A stretch of DNA of 64,000 nucleotides from Climacium dendroides (Eukaryota > Streptophyta > Bryopsida > Hypnales > Climaciaceae), in the NCBI GenBank assembly GCA_950106755.1, contig OX467087.1, positions 19,658,047 to 19,722,046 of the forward strand. The letters are read 5' to 3'. A program made the position numbers and the translations under genes. Below the pieces are notes generated by a model, which did no database searches, was not told where the DNA came from, and saw only the letters and a list, made by a program, of their open reading frames with translations. Shown one piece after another: positions 24,408-37,890 of this stretch (position 1 is the first letter of the stretch; each line of letters starts with the position of its first letter).

Positions 24408-27400
24408 ATGACGCCAGACTCTGAGCTCACCCGAGAGGAGGTCCGCGAATGATGCCGCATCTATTTTGTTGAAAGAATTCTTGCTGCGATGTTGTGTTTC
24501 TTTCGTTTCGAATTTTTCTGCTTGGAAATTTGGATTTGATCGATGGGAGAGTTGGATCGCGGGGGGTTTAGGGTGAGGAAGGATTTTGGTGGATTTTGGT
24601 GGATTTTGGGTGTGTGTTTTGGGAGATTTGTGGGACGATCTGGGATAGGTTTTGGGTGGGGAGTGATGGGAGAGATGATCTGGTTTCTTTTTTGTTGTAG
24701 GTTTTGAAACGGGACATTCCATGGGAAACTTACATGACCGCCAAGCTGATCAATGGAACGGGATTGCAACTGCTCCGGCGGTACGACCACCGTCCTGACA
24801 ACGTGCAAGCTGCATTGCTGGAAGAGGTACGCATGCTGCTCTTTTGGAGAATTTGCAAGTGGGGCTAGAAATAACGGGGCACACCAGCTGAGCGAGGGTT
24901 AGAGGGAGTGGATCCCGGTGAGGGGAAGTGATGTTCAGTGCATAATGTATGTAGAGAATGTATCAGAGGTGTACATTTCAAGGGGACGTGTCCCCTGAGC
25001 AGCACTCGTCACTACCGGTGCAGCAAACCTAATCGAACTGTTACAATTTGCGAGGAAGACTTGTCGAAATAGAATACACTCGACTGGCCCATTTTTTTGG
25101 AGGAGTGATCTCCTTTAATTGAACAAAATAATATGGAATTTGTATTGTCTTTTCATAGCTTTTTTTGACATCAGCTTAGGCCCTTCTGCTGTTCAACCGA
25201 GAATCGCGGTATTCACGAAGATTTAGTGATTCTCCCACGTTTACTTTCTTTACCACAATTTTGAAGTCAACATTTGAAAGCCAATTTTCTGACTCATAAG
25301 TTGTAAGTCATCATGGTTCTAAAGTTACGTAGTGTTGGGTGCCACATTTCTGTTAACATTCAGTAGTTCTCACATTATGCCAGTTAGCTATTGTCTTAAG
25401 TGCTACAGTGGAAGAGTGCAAGCCCAACGCTGCGCAAGAATGTTATGTGAGATCGGTCCAAGATTGAATATTGTTTGATGATATTCTAAGGAGTTCTGAT
25501 TTTTGAGTATCTGAACGGGACGCGCAGAACGGAGTAGCCTACATCAAAGTGTTTGTGGGCATTCTACGGGACATCTCCAAGCAGGAGACTGTGGAGTATA
25601 TGCTTGCTGTGGTGGATGAGATGCTCACTGGTACATTGCTTGCAAAAAACTCATTCCATGTCAATGTAATATAGTCAATTGAAAAGGTTTTTGGATGGCC
25701 GGGGTGTGACATGATTGTGTGCACCTTTTGACAGCTAACCCAAAGCGTGCTCGCTTGTTCCACGATAAGTCTCTCCAAGAGAATGACGATGTTTACAAAC
25801 CGTTTGTAAGGTAAGCATATTCTCATTTCCCGTTCACGATATTCTTGCGGGTCCTAGTGTATTTCTGAGAGGGTTGTTTTTCGAGCCTCGTAAACATTTA
25901 CTCTGACATGGGACCTTGTACTCGTTCAAAGTGTACATCAAGCTTCATGTGATGATCTTCTTATTGTTGCCTGCGTTGCCTGGGTGTAGGTTGCTGTCCA
26001 AGAAGAACTGGTTTATTCAGGAGAAGAGCTGCAAGATTCTGACCTTAATTATCAGGTATGTACTTTCTAGTCTTCAGCTCACATGTGAAGAGCCTGGATT
26101 TTGCATGTTGGGCACCAGGTGTTTCAGTCTCTTCTGATGATTTATTTTTGAATGTATGACTGAAAGTTACATGGATCAATTATCATTTTTCTACGAGGTG
26201 CTTGACGGTGAAGGCTTGTGGCTAGGGTGCTGCAGTGCTCGACAGTACGAAGGGACAGAAATCGATGACCCTTCCGCTCCACAGAAGAAAGTTGATAAAT
26301 TCGACGAGGCTCTCCGAAGTGTTGTGGATTGGCTCATCTCTCAGGTAGAGCCTCCTCCTGCTATGTCCACGATTTAGGACACCTTATGTGTGAGTGTTTT
26401 TTTTCTGCTACAGAAATTGGTTTGTAAAGTGCTGGGTATCTCTGTGCAGCTAAGAAGTCCGACTCATCCAACCCGAGGAATTCCAACGGCTGTGGGTTCT
26501 TTGGCAACAGTTTTACGCTACCCGAAAGTGCGGTCTATGTTTATTGCGGCTGATGGAACCAAACTTCTGGTCCCATTGATTACCCCGGCCTCCAATCAGC
26601 AATATATTCAGGTCATTATGATCCACATTGTATTGTGGTTCATCATGTTTGGACTCGTGGTTTGATCTTATTAAAGTTTTATGTTTTTCTCATGGGTTTC
26701 ATGCTGAGCTAGAGCAGATTTGAGCGTGTTTTCAGCTGCAAAATTGCAGTTCTGTTTTGTGAACCGTGAGTGTTAGTGTCATGAACTTGGTTCTATTGTT
26801 ATTGCAGCTGCTGTATGAGGCCACGCTATGCCTGTGGCTTCTATCGTTTCAAGATGATGCTGTTGAAGCATTTTCTACAGGGAGAGTCCTACCCCGCCTT
26901 GTGGAAGTGGTGAAGAGTTCCACTAAAGAAAAGGTGTGAATCGCTTAAATATTCTAGACTTATAGATAGCATTATATTGCTAGGCTGAGAAGGAACCCGT
27001 GGCAGCCGGCCTTACACCTGAGTGATGACAACCCTTCTATTCGGTTCAACAGATCTGATGATGATGACTTTATCACAAATGTAGCTTCTTACTCATGTCT
27101 CTGTACCTTTAGGGATTGGCAAGATAATGGCTACTGAAGAAGAAGAAGTACTCTTTTTAGTAACTCTCTGTAAATGAAGGCTGACTGAACAAATTTCTGG
27201 ACATTACAGGTGGTAAGAGTTGCTGTGATGACATTTCGCAATCTTTCAAACAAGGGAAACTTTGCTGCTGAGATGGTAGATTTGGGCATGCCCAAAGTGG
27301 TGCAGAGTTTGAAGCTGCAAGCCTGGGGTGACGAGGTAAGATTTTAATCAACTGCTGCATTAACTTCTGACTATTGACTATTGACGATTGACGTTTATAA

Positions 27401-29416
27401 ACCTCACTCTTCTAGAAAAAATTGGTCTTTAGAATGCGTCTTCAGTCAACGCCTGCAAATAATACTGCCTCCGATGGGTGAGAAGAATTTTAAATGCGCT
27501 TTCACGTGCTTTTCCCAATTTGACACGTAGAAGATATGTCCACAACATGAGAGATTTTGAGAATATACAGGGAATCTGCAATTACAGAGTGCGTCATTAG
27601 AAAGGTTTGAGTGTACACTGACTGCAACAACCGTTTCCTTAGCCCCTAAGCGTCGAAGATAAAAGATACAAAGTCCACTTTGGAGCTAACTGTCGATTTT
27701 TGTAATTTTGAAAAACATATTTCTATCGTTCAGGAGTGTAGGGTATGGTTTCTTCTTTCCATTGGTACGTTTTGTTACCTTTCGTAAAGCTCCCTGTATG
27801 ATTTAGTGCAGCTCCTATTGCTATGTAGAAATGGAAGCAAGACACTTTTAGCCATTTGGACCCTCCAGGGTTACTGGTCGAGAAAGGAAATTACCCAAGA
27901 AGAGCATTAGCGTTGGTGATGTGTTTTTTTTAAAATTTTGGAACGGTGTTGGTTGCTGCAGGATTTGTCCCAAGCATTGGTGGTAGTAGAGGCAGCTTTG
28001 AAGGACAGTATACGCAAGTTGAGCTCCTTCGACAAGTACAAAGCTGAAGCATTTTCTGGCCATCTGGACTGGTCTCCAATGCACAAAGATCCCGTTTTTT
28101 GGCGTGAGAACATCTCCAAGTTCGAAGAAAACGATTACCAGGTTTGATACTGCCCTTTTGACCTAATGCCATTCCGCATTAACCTGGCCCCAAGTACAAA
28201 AACTGAAGCGAATAATCGAATATAGTAACTTTCAAAACATATTCTATCGATCAAAATTGTAGGGTACGATTTCTTCTCTGTGGATGTTTTTATCAATATT
28301 CTTGCAAGCTGCCTAAAAGGTTTATTTTTAACTCCTAGACAGCGACCTTATTACGTGCTAATTTAGCTTCTTGGAAATATTGACTGGAATAATCGCAAGC
28401 CTACCTGGAAATAATTCTCACATTTGCGTTTCAACATTACTGGCTATTACTGACCTCAAATATCCAAATATCTTCCAAGTATCACGTAATTATTACCCAA
28501 GCATTACCGAATTATCACCCATGTATCCCGTAATTATTTCCCGAGTATCATCTGCACTACACAGGTGTCAAAGAACGAAAAATATGAAATAAAATATGAA
28601 AATAAAATTTCTTAGCTACTTTGGGCTATTTGGGCACTTAGAGGTCAACTTATGCTGTCTTTTTAAGGTAACTACACCTAAAATCGCACAAATAAGCAAT
28701 TCAGCATGGTTGCCATTATTATATTGAAAAGCTTTTGGTGGGATCTTATTGGAGGCCTAAAGGGATTCTAGATTCTTTAAGAATGCATTTTTTGGACAAG
28801 CTTTTGGCGGGATCTTATTGGAAGCCTAAAGAGATTCTAGATTCTCTAAGAATGCATTTTTTGGACATCATATGAATAAACTATGAATTTTCAAAGTGCT
28901 GAAAATAGGGTTAGGTGACCAACCATCAACTCTCGTACTCTCGTGAGTACTTTCACGTGAATACTCTCATGAATAGTGAAAGTACGTTTTAGGTGAGAAT
29001 CTAGCCTGTGCGGTTTATAGTCTGTGGTTTTAGAAAGCATGCAATTTAACGTGTAGTTACCTTAGCATGTGATGTTTTCTGATATAGTCATTTGTACAGC
29101 CTTTTATGATACTCCCAACTCATTTTGTTTCCTAATTCATGTTAGTATCTGCCGTCTCGGCCATGTGCAGGTACTCCGTGTTTTGATTACATTATTGGAC
29201 AACTCCGGGGACTCTAAAACGCTTGCAGTGGCCTGCCACGATCTAGCCCAGTTCATTCAGATTCATCCAGCGGGTCGGGGCATCGTCCTGGACTTGAAGG
29301 CCAAGGAGCGGGTTATGAAACACATGTCCAGCTCTGATCCTGAGGTTGCCAAGCAAGCTCTCCTGTGTGTGCAGAAAATTCTGCTTAGTGCCAAGTATGC
29401 GAGCTACATGCAATAG
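24408..29416 (+). CDS. VHA-H: V-type proton ATPase subunit H
   Basis: Eleven exons: 24408-24440, 24701-24826, 25528-25630, 25735-25810, 25990-26055, 26236-26344, 26450-26611, 26808-26933, 27210-27335, 27962-28141 and 29171-29416. They join to 1353 nt and 450 aa; Arabidopsis VHA-H is 441 aa. Subunit H is a peripheral ARM/HEAT-repeat protein that bridges the V1 and Vo sectors and controls the vacuolar proton pump. Family hallmarks read directly are [12 protein letters not shown] in exon 2, [14 protein letters not shown] in exon 5, the SHP-like THPTRGIP in exon 7, [19 protein letters not shown] in exon 10, and AKERVM near the C terminus. There is no membrane segment, as expected. Intron 1 uses GTCCGC, a weak donor that keeps G at +5. 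Exon 6 was fixed by frame at the TGCAG before 26236. Confidence 0.96.
28731..28867. repeat. 69-bp tandem duplication in the last VHA-H intron
   Basis: Two copies of a unit beginning GCTTTTGGTGGGATCTTATT lie 69 bp apart and differ at only a few bases. They sit in the intron before the last coding exon. Confidence 0.9.
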
Positions 29417-30890
29417 AGTGATGAGTGTAGCTATTTTTTTTTGTCTTTTCAAAGTCAGCAGATTATATTTAATCATGTACCTGGGTACTCGCGTAAAGTG
29501 CCCTTGAGCTGTCCAACTCTCTGTATGTGCGTCGATGATGTACTGCCACCTGCAATTCTGCAAATAATGTATCATTCCTGTTTCTGAGCTTTTTCGCAAT
29601 AGTTGCAATTTTCTGGAACGACATGTGGTTTTGATCGGTGAACATGAATGGAGACTCACCTGGAATGTGAAGTTTTAGCCGAGGCTTGAATGCTTCTTGG
29701 ATAGATACTACGACTTATTCCTGTTAGTGTCACTAGGCTTGCATACGCTTGCGTCTCTACAAACTCCAAGTACTATAGTGAAGGCACCCATAACTGATCA
29801 AATAAGGAATTTGGGACATGATGAAAAGCAGTGGAAGGTGAAGTAAATATTGCATGAGGTGCAGTGATATGAATGATGGGGATTGCAAACTTGTTAATTT
29901 TTGCACTGAAAGTGAAATTACTATGATTTTTTAAAGTCCAAAGTTCCTGTGGACCCATGGCCAATGCTTAGAGTCATCCAAAACTGCTCACTAACATGGC
30001 CAATGCTTAGAGTCATCCAAAATTGCTCACTAACAGACTGGAGGCTATTTACAACGGCATAGAAAATAAGGCATGCTGAAATTCTTGTGATAGCCAATCA
30101 AACAAGGAAGCTTCTTGTAACCTTTAAAATATTAATAAAACAGAAATGAATCCCAACCTCTCCAAATTTAACACAGCCTATTCATTGCTCATGGGGTCTG
30201 GTTAGGAATGGGTACCTCTACCTAGTTTTAGCTCCTTTGATCAAGGGGTTGACAGAATTGTTAATTCATGGCTCAGGGTCTGAACGTCTAAACTTTAATG
30301 AGCGGGCCCACAACTGTGTGTCACACCCTGCAAGGGAATCGATGACTCCAAAAAAGTGCAGAATCCAGCTTCTTAAAGTTATATCCTGAATCAAGCACTA
30401 GCGTTATAGAGGTATATGGAGATTGAAAGTTGAAAACAGTTACAATGATCGATGTGATTGAAGATTTCAATTGGAATAGGTGCTATTGATCTTTTAAGGA
30501 TAGTGGTAGCAATATTTCATCAAATTTTCAAAACTTACATGGACGTAAAAAAACTCTGCAATCAGCTTTGCAACATCTCTATTGCTGACTTGGTACTCGC
30601 ACACTTCACCAAAACGAATAGATCTTTTACTGAACATTCAATTTAGATCAAGAAGATTTCCCATCTTTTGATTCCTGCTTCTGACTATACAAGTCAAATA
30701 GGCACTAAGGTGCTTGATACCAAGATGAAAAAAACTTAGAACAGAATACATTATAATTAATACAATGATTGTCTATTCGTCACATTTACCTATGCACATG
30801 GTTTACACCGACTAATGTCGAAATTCGCCTTGATGAAATGACTGCCAGTATCATACTAAGTTGATTTTACATCACTCGTTACTAACAAAA
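29417..30890. other. Spacer between convergent genes
   Basis: This holds the 3' flanks of VHA-H and of the coiled-coil gene. The only structure I see is a 39-bp direct duplication at 29956-30034, with the shared core CCAATGCTTAGAGTCATCCA. Confidence 0.5.
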
Positions 30891-32834
30891 TTATGCGAGG
30901 ATTGTAGGAGCTTCCGCAAACTCATCCTCTCCGTCCTTCAGGTTCTGTGTTTCCGTGTCCACAACTTCCTCTTGCAAGCGGCGTGCTTTCTCCGCTTTGT
31001 GCGCTGCATCCTCCTCACGACCCTTGATTGCTGATTCATGCTTCTCAATTTTCACTCCAACCTCCTGCAGCTGATTTTCCAGGTTTACAATATGTTGTTC
31101 TCTGTCACCCAAGTCACTTTCCAAACTTCCAACTTTGGCGTTCAAATCATCAACCTTGTCAGCGGAGGCCACAGCTTCATCTCTTTCTTTCCGCAAGGTG
31201 GTCAACTTCTCTCCTAGACCGGCCAATCGTTCGCCAGAAGACTGCAAGCCCTGATCCATTTCTCCTAACTTTGATTCTTTCTGTTTCAACTCCTCGGTGG
31301 CAGCACTGTCTGCTTTATCCGCGTTGTCTTCGACAGCATCCAAGGTTTCCTTCGTTTCCTCAGCTTCTTCGCTCTTCGCTTTCGCTTCCGCGTCTTTCTC
31401 TTCGACCTTGGAAGCTGCTCCAAACATTCTGGATCTCAAGTCTACGATTGTGGACAGCAAGCCACCCGTATGTGTTTTGAGACCGTTGGCTTCAGTTTCG
31501 GCTATGCTTCGTTGTTCAGCTTCCGAACTAACTTCCTCACCTTCTTGTTTCACTTTCCCTTCCAGTGTCTTTTTGGTTTCCATACTGTGATCCTCGGCTG
31601 CAGTGATCATACTCTCGAGAGCACCGATCCTCTCCGCCAACACACGTGCGTGGGCAGCATCTTCGTCGGATTTCTTCCGTAAGTTTTCGACTTCCTCGTC
31701 CGCTGCAGTCGCGCTCTCTTCAAATTTCCTCCTCTGCTCTTCGGCGTCTGCCTTCAGATTGGCCGCCTTCTCCTCCTCAGTTCTCAAAGCAGCCCCCAAG
31801 CGATTCGCTCGCGCGACGGCGTTGCGAAGCTCTTCCTGGTATTCGGCGATGGAAGCTTCCTTGTGCTCGTTCACTTCGCGTTCGTGAGAAAGATCGGCTT
31901 CCACCCCACTCGCTTTCGCTGACAAGTCTCTGGCCTTTGAATCCAGGTGTGCGGCTTTCTTCTCCGCTGGAATTGCTCGCGACTCAAAATGCTCAGCCTG
32001 CAACCAAAAACAATATGAAACTCAGTATTTTCCAAAGCGATGCTCAAACAAGAAGTCATTCTATAACTCCAAAAGAGCTCGAAGGACTGATTACCTTAGA
32101 GGAAAGCTCTTCAACCGCAATGTTCTTCTCGACCAGCCTTCTTTTTAACGTTTCCTCTTTTTTGGCAATTTCCTCATCCAAACTCCGCAGCTTCACATCC
32201 CGATCATGTACAGTTGGCTTCAGACGATCGAGATCCGCTTTCAGATCCGCATTGCTCTGCTCAGCATTCTTCAGCTTCGTCTCCAACTCCTTGATGGCAC
32301 TCTTATACCTATCCTCGACATCCTTCAATTTCAACTCCAGCTCCGCGGCCTTCTCACCAGCCGCTTGAACATTTTTTTTCATCTCCACGTTTTCTTTCTC
32401 AAGGACGTCAATTTGCTGCTTTCGCTCTCTCGTCACTTTGTTCGCCTTCTCAGTCTCACGATTTGCTAAATGAAATGCTTCCTCGCAGTCTTTCAATTGC
32501 ACTCTAAGCTTGGAATTTTCATTTTTCAAGGTTCTAATTTCCTGCAGCAGCGCAAATTCCCGTTATAATCGAACAAAGAGAAGCTTAATCGGAGCTGTCT
32601 TAGATCGGATCTACATATATCTTTACCTTCACTAGCCCCTAGCAATTTCAGTGCAAGATGCCAGAGCACAGTCATTACCTCTTCCGCTTTCTCGCCAACT
32701 TTGGAAGGAACAACGGTCTGCGCGGTAATGACGGAGCTTTTATCATGTCCACCTCCAACGTAATCCTGCACTTCCTTAGCTCGACTCTCCAAGCTCTTCT
32801 TGACAGCAGTCTCCTGACTCTCCTGGCTCGCCAT
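30891..32834 (-). CDS. Long coiled-coil protein of unknown function
   Basis: Three exons, 32679-32834, 32095-32541 and 30891-31997, join to 1710 nt and 569 aa, with GT-AG introns that all fall between codons. The product is very rich in Glu, Lys, Ala, Asp and Leu. Heptad-like spacing runs from about residue 50 to about 550, so an extended coiled coil is predicted. The first 50 residues, starting MASQESQETAVKKS, are less regular. The C terminus reads DEFAEAPTILA. I see no transmembrane helix, signal peptide or enzyme motif. Tropomyosin- or filament-like scaffolds have this composition, so resemblance to any one family would be compositional only. The ATG context, AAAATGGCG, is good. The 1107-nt last exon is a single open frame, which supports a real gene. 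Confidence 0.85.
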
Positions 32835-35800
32835 TTTTCACAATAGGTCTGATGCTTCTCTTAGACGCTTGCCTTCACACAAAGATCGTTGAGCTCAGCG
32901 TATTACTTCTCCCCTGCTTCCAGTTCCCGAAAACAAACATTACATAGTGTCAATTCCCCGTGCGATGCCTCTTCTCATAAAGAATTTTCCATCAGTCTGT
33001 ATTCCTCAACAAGAACAACATTTACCGCGACATTACTCAACAAATCTGATGGTTGCTATCACTCAACGATTGCAATTCTTCTAATCTCTCGACTCGTCTT
33101 CACAATAACACATCACACGCTCATTCCTAACTCTTCTCTCCCTCTTCCACGCTCAGCAATTAAATCAAGAAACGTTTCCCTACACTGTATAACAAGCGCA
33201 CATTACAATTCATCGTCAAAAAGCACACAAGAAGCACCGAAAGTTGTAAACAATATTTTCTGCGCTCACTTCCACCACTAACCTTCCGCTAATTACTTGA
33301 TCAACAGAGTAGCTCGCAGAGAAGCGAAAGGCCGCATTCACATACCTTAATCGGAACAGATTGAACTCCGTCGTTCTCTCTTCCTTATGCAAAATGTGAA
33401 GGAAAGCGTGAATGACATTTGTACATTTCGTCAATCAACTTTCTAATTACCTTAAATAAGCTTACATCCACCTGACCAAAAGAGTAAGTTATGTTGAGGT
33501 CTTGTAATTGAGTGAGAGATGGTGAGGCAGCGTGGCTCCATTACCTTGCTTGCGATGCTGTCGTCTCCGGAGTCCCTTGAACCGTTCGCAGTGCCATGCA
33601 CGCAGGCTCCCCCATCCATGTGTTGCAAGACGTGGCGCCCCTGCCTCAGTCTGTCCGTCCCGTCTTCATTGGTGGCCGACTTCCTCCCGCCTCCACTAGT
33701 AAGGTCTGGCTAGGTGTGTGGTCCAAATGGTAAGTTTTTTTGGGGGGTAAGAATGATAACCTACTTTAACCCAAAAGTAGGTTATTAACATTTTTAGCCG
33801 TTGTACTTGGTATCAATTTATTTTATTTTAAATTGTAGTCGTACAAATTCAAACTACACATATTAGAAATCATATGGGAAAAGTGAATCTAATAATTTCA
33901 TTTGTAGCCTATAACCGTACAAATTCAAACTAAACATGTTAAAAATTGCATAGGAAAACAGTACAATAATATCACGTATGGATTGAAAGATTATAATGTT
34001 TGATTATGAGGGTGTTAAAATTGTGAAAGTGATTTGAAGTTTTTCAATCCTCTTCTCACATGTCAATCCTAAAAAAATGGTTACCAAAAAAGATGTGAGG
34101 TTGAAGGACATAACATGCATAGCCTCAATCAATCTACACTACAAAAAAAGAAACGAGGGTATAAATTACTTGTCAACAATGACTGTAGTAGTAAAACAAT
34201 CATTTTGTAGTCATTGTTGAATTATAGTCATTGTAGACAAGTCATTGTGGACACTTGTTTTTTTTGTAGTACTACAACCTACTCTATAATTTTTTTGAAT
34301 GAATTCCTGATGTGATTTATTCTTTAAGATTTAGTGTATTTGAGGCTCATTTCCAAGAGCCTTCAACACTCAAAAAATCAAAATGGCCCCCCTTACACAA
34401 AATCTTAAATAGAAAAATTGTAATAATCCATTCTCAAAATCAGACTTCTAATGCTAAAATTAGACTTCAAAAAAATTCAAAATTATAAACCAATAAAAAT
34501 AGTAAGTTGTTTAGGTTTTATTTGACTTCAAAGTATTGTCAACACCAAAATTTGGTGCCTTGGACATTTAGGGGTTAAGGTGGCGTTTTCTATTTCCCAC
34601 CCTCCATTTTGTGGCTCAATAAGTTGTACTATATTTATAGTTTATATAAATTGTTTATCTACTTTCACAAATATATTTAGTGATTTTTTCTTTAAATGTG
34701 CCTTGAAAATGAAACTTTGAAGGTGATAAGCAATAAAATTTTAATTCTAAGATTAATATAGTATTCTTCTACAATCAAATTTTGTAGCAAATTTGATAAA
34801 TCTAGTATTAAAATGGGAGTTTTGAAATTCAAAACCTATGAAATAGATTGATTTTAAGAAATCAAAACTCGTCTTTAAAATTAATTTATAATTTTATTTT
34901 TCAATGTGTTGGTGTTATGTATTTTTTTAAATGGTTTTAAAACTAGTATTTTTAACAATGTGTACAATGTGCACACAACACACTAATCTTTGAAGAATCT
35001 CTTGCGCATAAGACATAGACCATATTATGCATCAATCTATTGTCTTTATTGATTTTTTATGAATCAATTATAATGGTATTGATTTTTTATGAATAAGTTA
35101 TTTTGGTATTGATTTTTTATTTTATTTTTTATGTTTTTTAATTTATAAGATATTAAAAATATGATGGATATTTTATATAAGAATCTTATTTGCATATTTT
35201 TTATTTTTTCCTTTGTTATTTTTGCATGAAAAGATATTAATTAAGTGTGCAAGTTCAAATAGCTAGCTACCTATTGAGCTGTGGCCCATAGGTGAAAGGG
35301 TACCCAAAAGCACAAAAATACCAAAAGCATGGTACACTTTTACCATAAAAAGACCCTAAATCTTAAGACTCCAACGTATGGCCATTTAAGATTTGTTAAA
35401 TGGATTTAATATAGATTTCAATTAGTTATTGTTAATAGAAACTATACTCAAATGATTTGAAATTTTTTGAAGGTAGGTCTTTTATTTACAATCACATTAA
35501 ATAACAAGTAATGCAAGTAAAAGTATTGTTTCATTGAAATTCATCAACCGTGTCTAATTCTTCCAATACATCAACATACAAAGCCATTATTTTCTTCATA
35601 GCACCACAATACTACCATGAGAAGCATCCATTGATTCAAATGCATCAACTTTGTTTAATTCCACCAATGCATAGCTTTATTGAAGTTCATCAACCTTTAT
35701 TTAAACTTAGGCCTTCACAAGAGTTTGCCCTTTTGAGTGATAGTACTGTACATGGTTGTCAAGGTTGGAAAAAATTAAATTAAAAAAATTTGATATTTTA

Positions 35801-37890
35801 AAAATTACTTTGAGAGAGAGGCAAAAATTAAATAAATTAATGTTGCAAATGTCAAACTATAAAGAAATGAGTCACATTACAAATTTTAGAATGGGCCACA
35901 TGCAAATCTCAAAGTAATAAATTTCCCCCTTTTAATGTTCTTATAATTAAAGTGTCATATTCTTAAAAAATAAAAAAATAAAAAATTGAAAATTTCATTA
36001 AATTCTAAAAGCAATTGCCAAACCATTTTTTCAACTTTAATTAATTATTTGTCACTAAATGTCCTAGGAAGTAGTGATGTAAGGAATTTTCCTTGGAATT
36101 GACAAAAGATAGTCCAAGCCATTGGCATGTTGTAATTGATATCAAAAACAGTTTGGTCTAAAAAAATGCAATTGGTGCAATTGCAATTCTAACAAACTAA
36201 CATCTTTCCATCACTTGTTTTTTACTTAGTCTAATAATTGTGTAAGATTGTAAAATCATAATCTCTAAAACAAAGAGAATGTTGTATGAAATGAATAATG
36301 TTCTAAAATCTGGTGTAAGATTGTTTGTAAACTCTTAAATGCCTTATCAACCATTTTATGGTTACTACCCAACTTCATAGACTTCCCCCATCTCAAAAAT
36401 ATACTTTTGTTCAAAATTTCATACCTTTATCATGTTGTTTGTCAAGTTATCTTTCAACAATAAAAAAAAAATTTGATTTGGATAAAAACTCTGCAATGGG
36501 TGATTTTTCAAAATAAAAAATTCTAAGAAAAGTTCACTATGGATTGTCTTGGGTAGCCAATATAAAACTAGCCCAAGTGAAAAATTCCATGGATGTGCAC
36601 ATGGGCAAGGGTCTAATTGGTTGGAGCATATATTGGATGGACATGGTCAAGTGAAATTTCCAGCCTCAAGCCAGAACTCAAGCTTGGAATGGGTTTTTTT
36701 TGTCCTTTTCAAAGTTAGGACTAATAAAGTCATGATACATGTTGTGAAGTAGTGAGCAAGAAAGTAGTTCTTCAATGATCAGAATTAGAGTACTCTAAAC
36801 ATTGACTATAGGTCAACAATACTTTTTGGCTCCTAAAATTCATAGTAACTTCAATTTCAAGAATAAAATTCTGAAAATTTTGCTATCTCCATATTTCCTA
36901 TCTTCCTACATGGTAAAAATTTCCACCATCCCATACTCCTCACCATCTGCTCCAAAATCGCTTAAGTGATCCACTGCTGCTGCTTCTACCTTATTGTGAA
37001 AATGTGAGATATGGAACTCTACCCAAAATCGTTTTGCCTGGGAAAAAGATTATTGTTTTTTCAAGAACTGAACTTTGATTGAAGATATCTCAAAATCTGT
37101 CAACAATCAAAGTCTTTGGAATTGGAGTGTCTGAAGATATCTCAAAATCCATCAATAGTCAAAGTCTTTGGAAATTGGAGTGTAGACTAAGTTGATAGTC
37201 ATGAACAAGATCAAAATTGAGGTGTAGACTAACTTAAAGCTGGCAGGGATGAAAAAGATCCTGCTGTTAGATTTTTCAAAAAATGATTCTAAGAAAAATT
37301 ATCCTTCCATTTCAAAAATGTCAGTTTGGAGGTGATTTTGGAGGGAGCCTTGGCGGGCATTTCGTGGTTAACTCTAAAGAGGCCTGTCAATTTAGCATGC
37401 ATCACCGAACCTTGCAGATCAAGGAGGAAGCATGGCACAGAGAATAATTGCGTCACCTGATCAGTGATCACGCCTGCTCTGAGAATCATAGCAATGAAAC
37501 TCCCAATTCGTGAAGGACTCGTGCTGCTTTCAACAGGCAACCTTTGAATAATAACTTAAATCATGTTCACAACGAACTCTCTAATTTTCAAGTCTCGCTC
37601 TATGATACAGATATTTGAAGACTAGCATATGTTTATCACCTACAGGACTACTCTATGAAATGATCCAAACTATGAATGGGCAAGTACTATTGAGATGGAG
37701 CCCCCTTTTAAAACTATTTGACACCCGAAGAAGAAGAAGAATCTCTACCTGTTGACAACGAGCCTTCATTGAATTCTGCTTCCAAAGATACCAACATCGC
37801 ATTTTCCCTCAAGCATTCGTTGGCTCTGCAGAGTGACTCACAGACAATGCTCCCCTAAACCCTAAAACCCCTACTTCCAACACCGGGAAC
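32835..37890. other. Intergenic, AT-rich, no recognised gene
   Basis: The first 700 bp are the likely leader and promoter of the coiled-coil gene. From about 33.7 to 37.2 kb the sequence is very AT-rich, with a MITE at 34137-34270 and two small tandem repeats: a GTATTGATTTTTTATGAAT unit near 35035-35130, and a 60-bp unit near 37080-37185. A minus-strand frame at 37289-37540 has no recognisable domain. Confidence 0.55.
34137..34270. mobile_element. Short MITE with ACTACAAAAAAA ends
   Basis: The left end, CACTACAAAAAAAG, and the right end, CTTGTTTTTTTTGTAGT, are inverted. Inside, TTGTCAACAATGAC and GTCATTGTAGACAAG form further inverted segments, so the 134-bp unit can fold almost along its length. 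It is non-coding. Confidence 0.65.

Noticed and set aside
37289..37540. Minus-strand 83-aa frame downstream of receptor copy A
   Set aside because: No recognisable domain and no link to the neighbouring exons. Antisense and adjacent frames are equally plausible.
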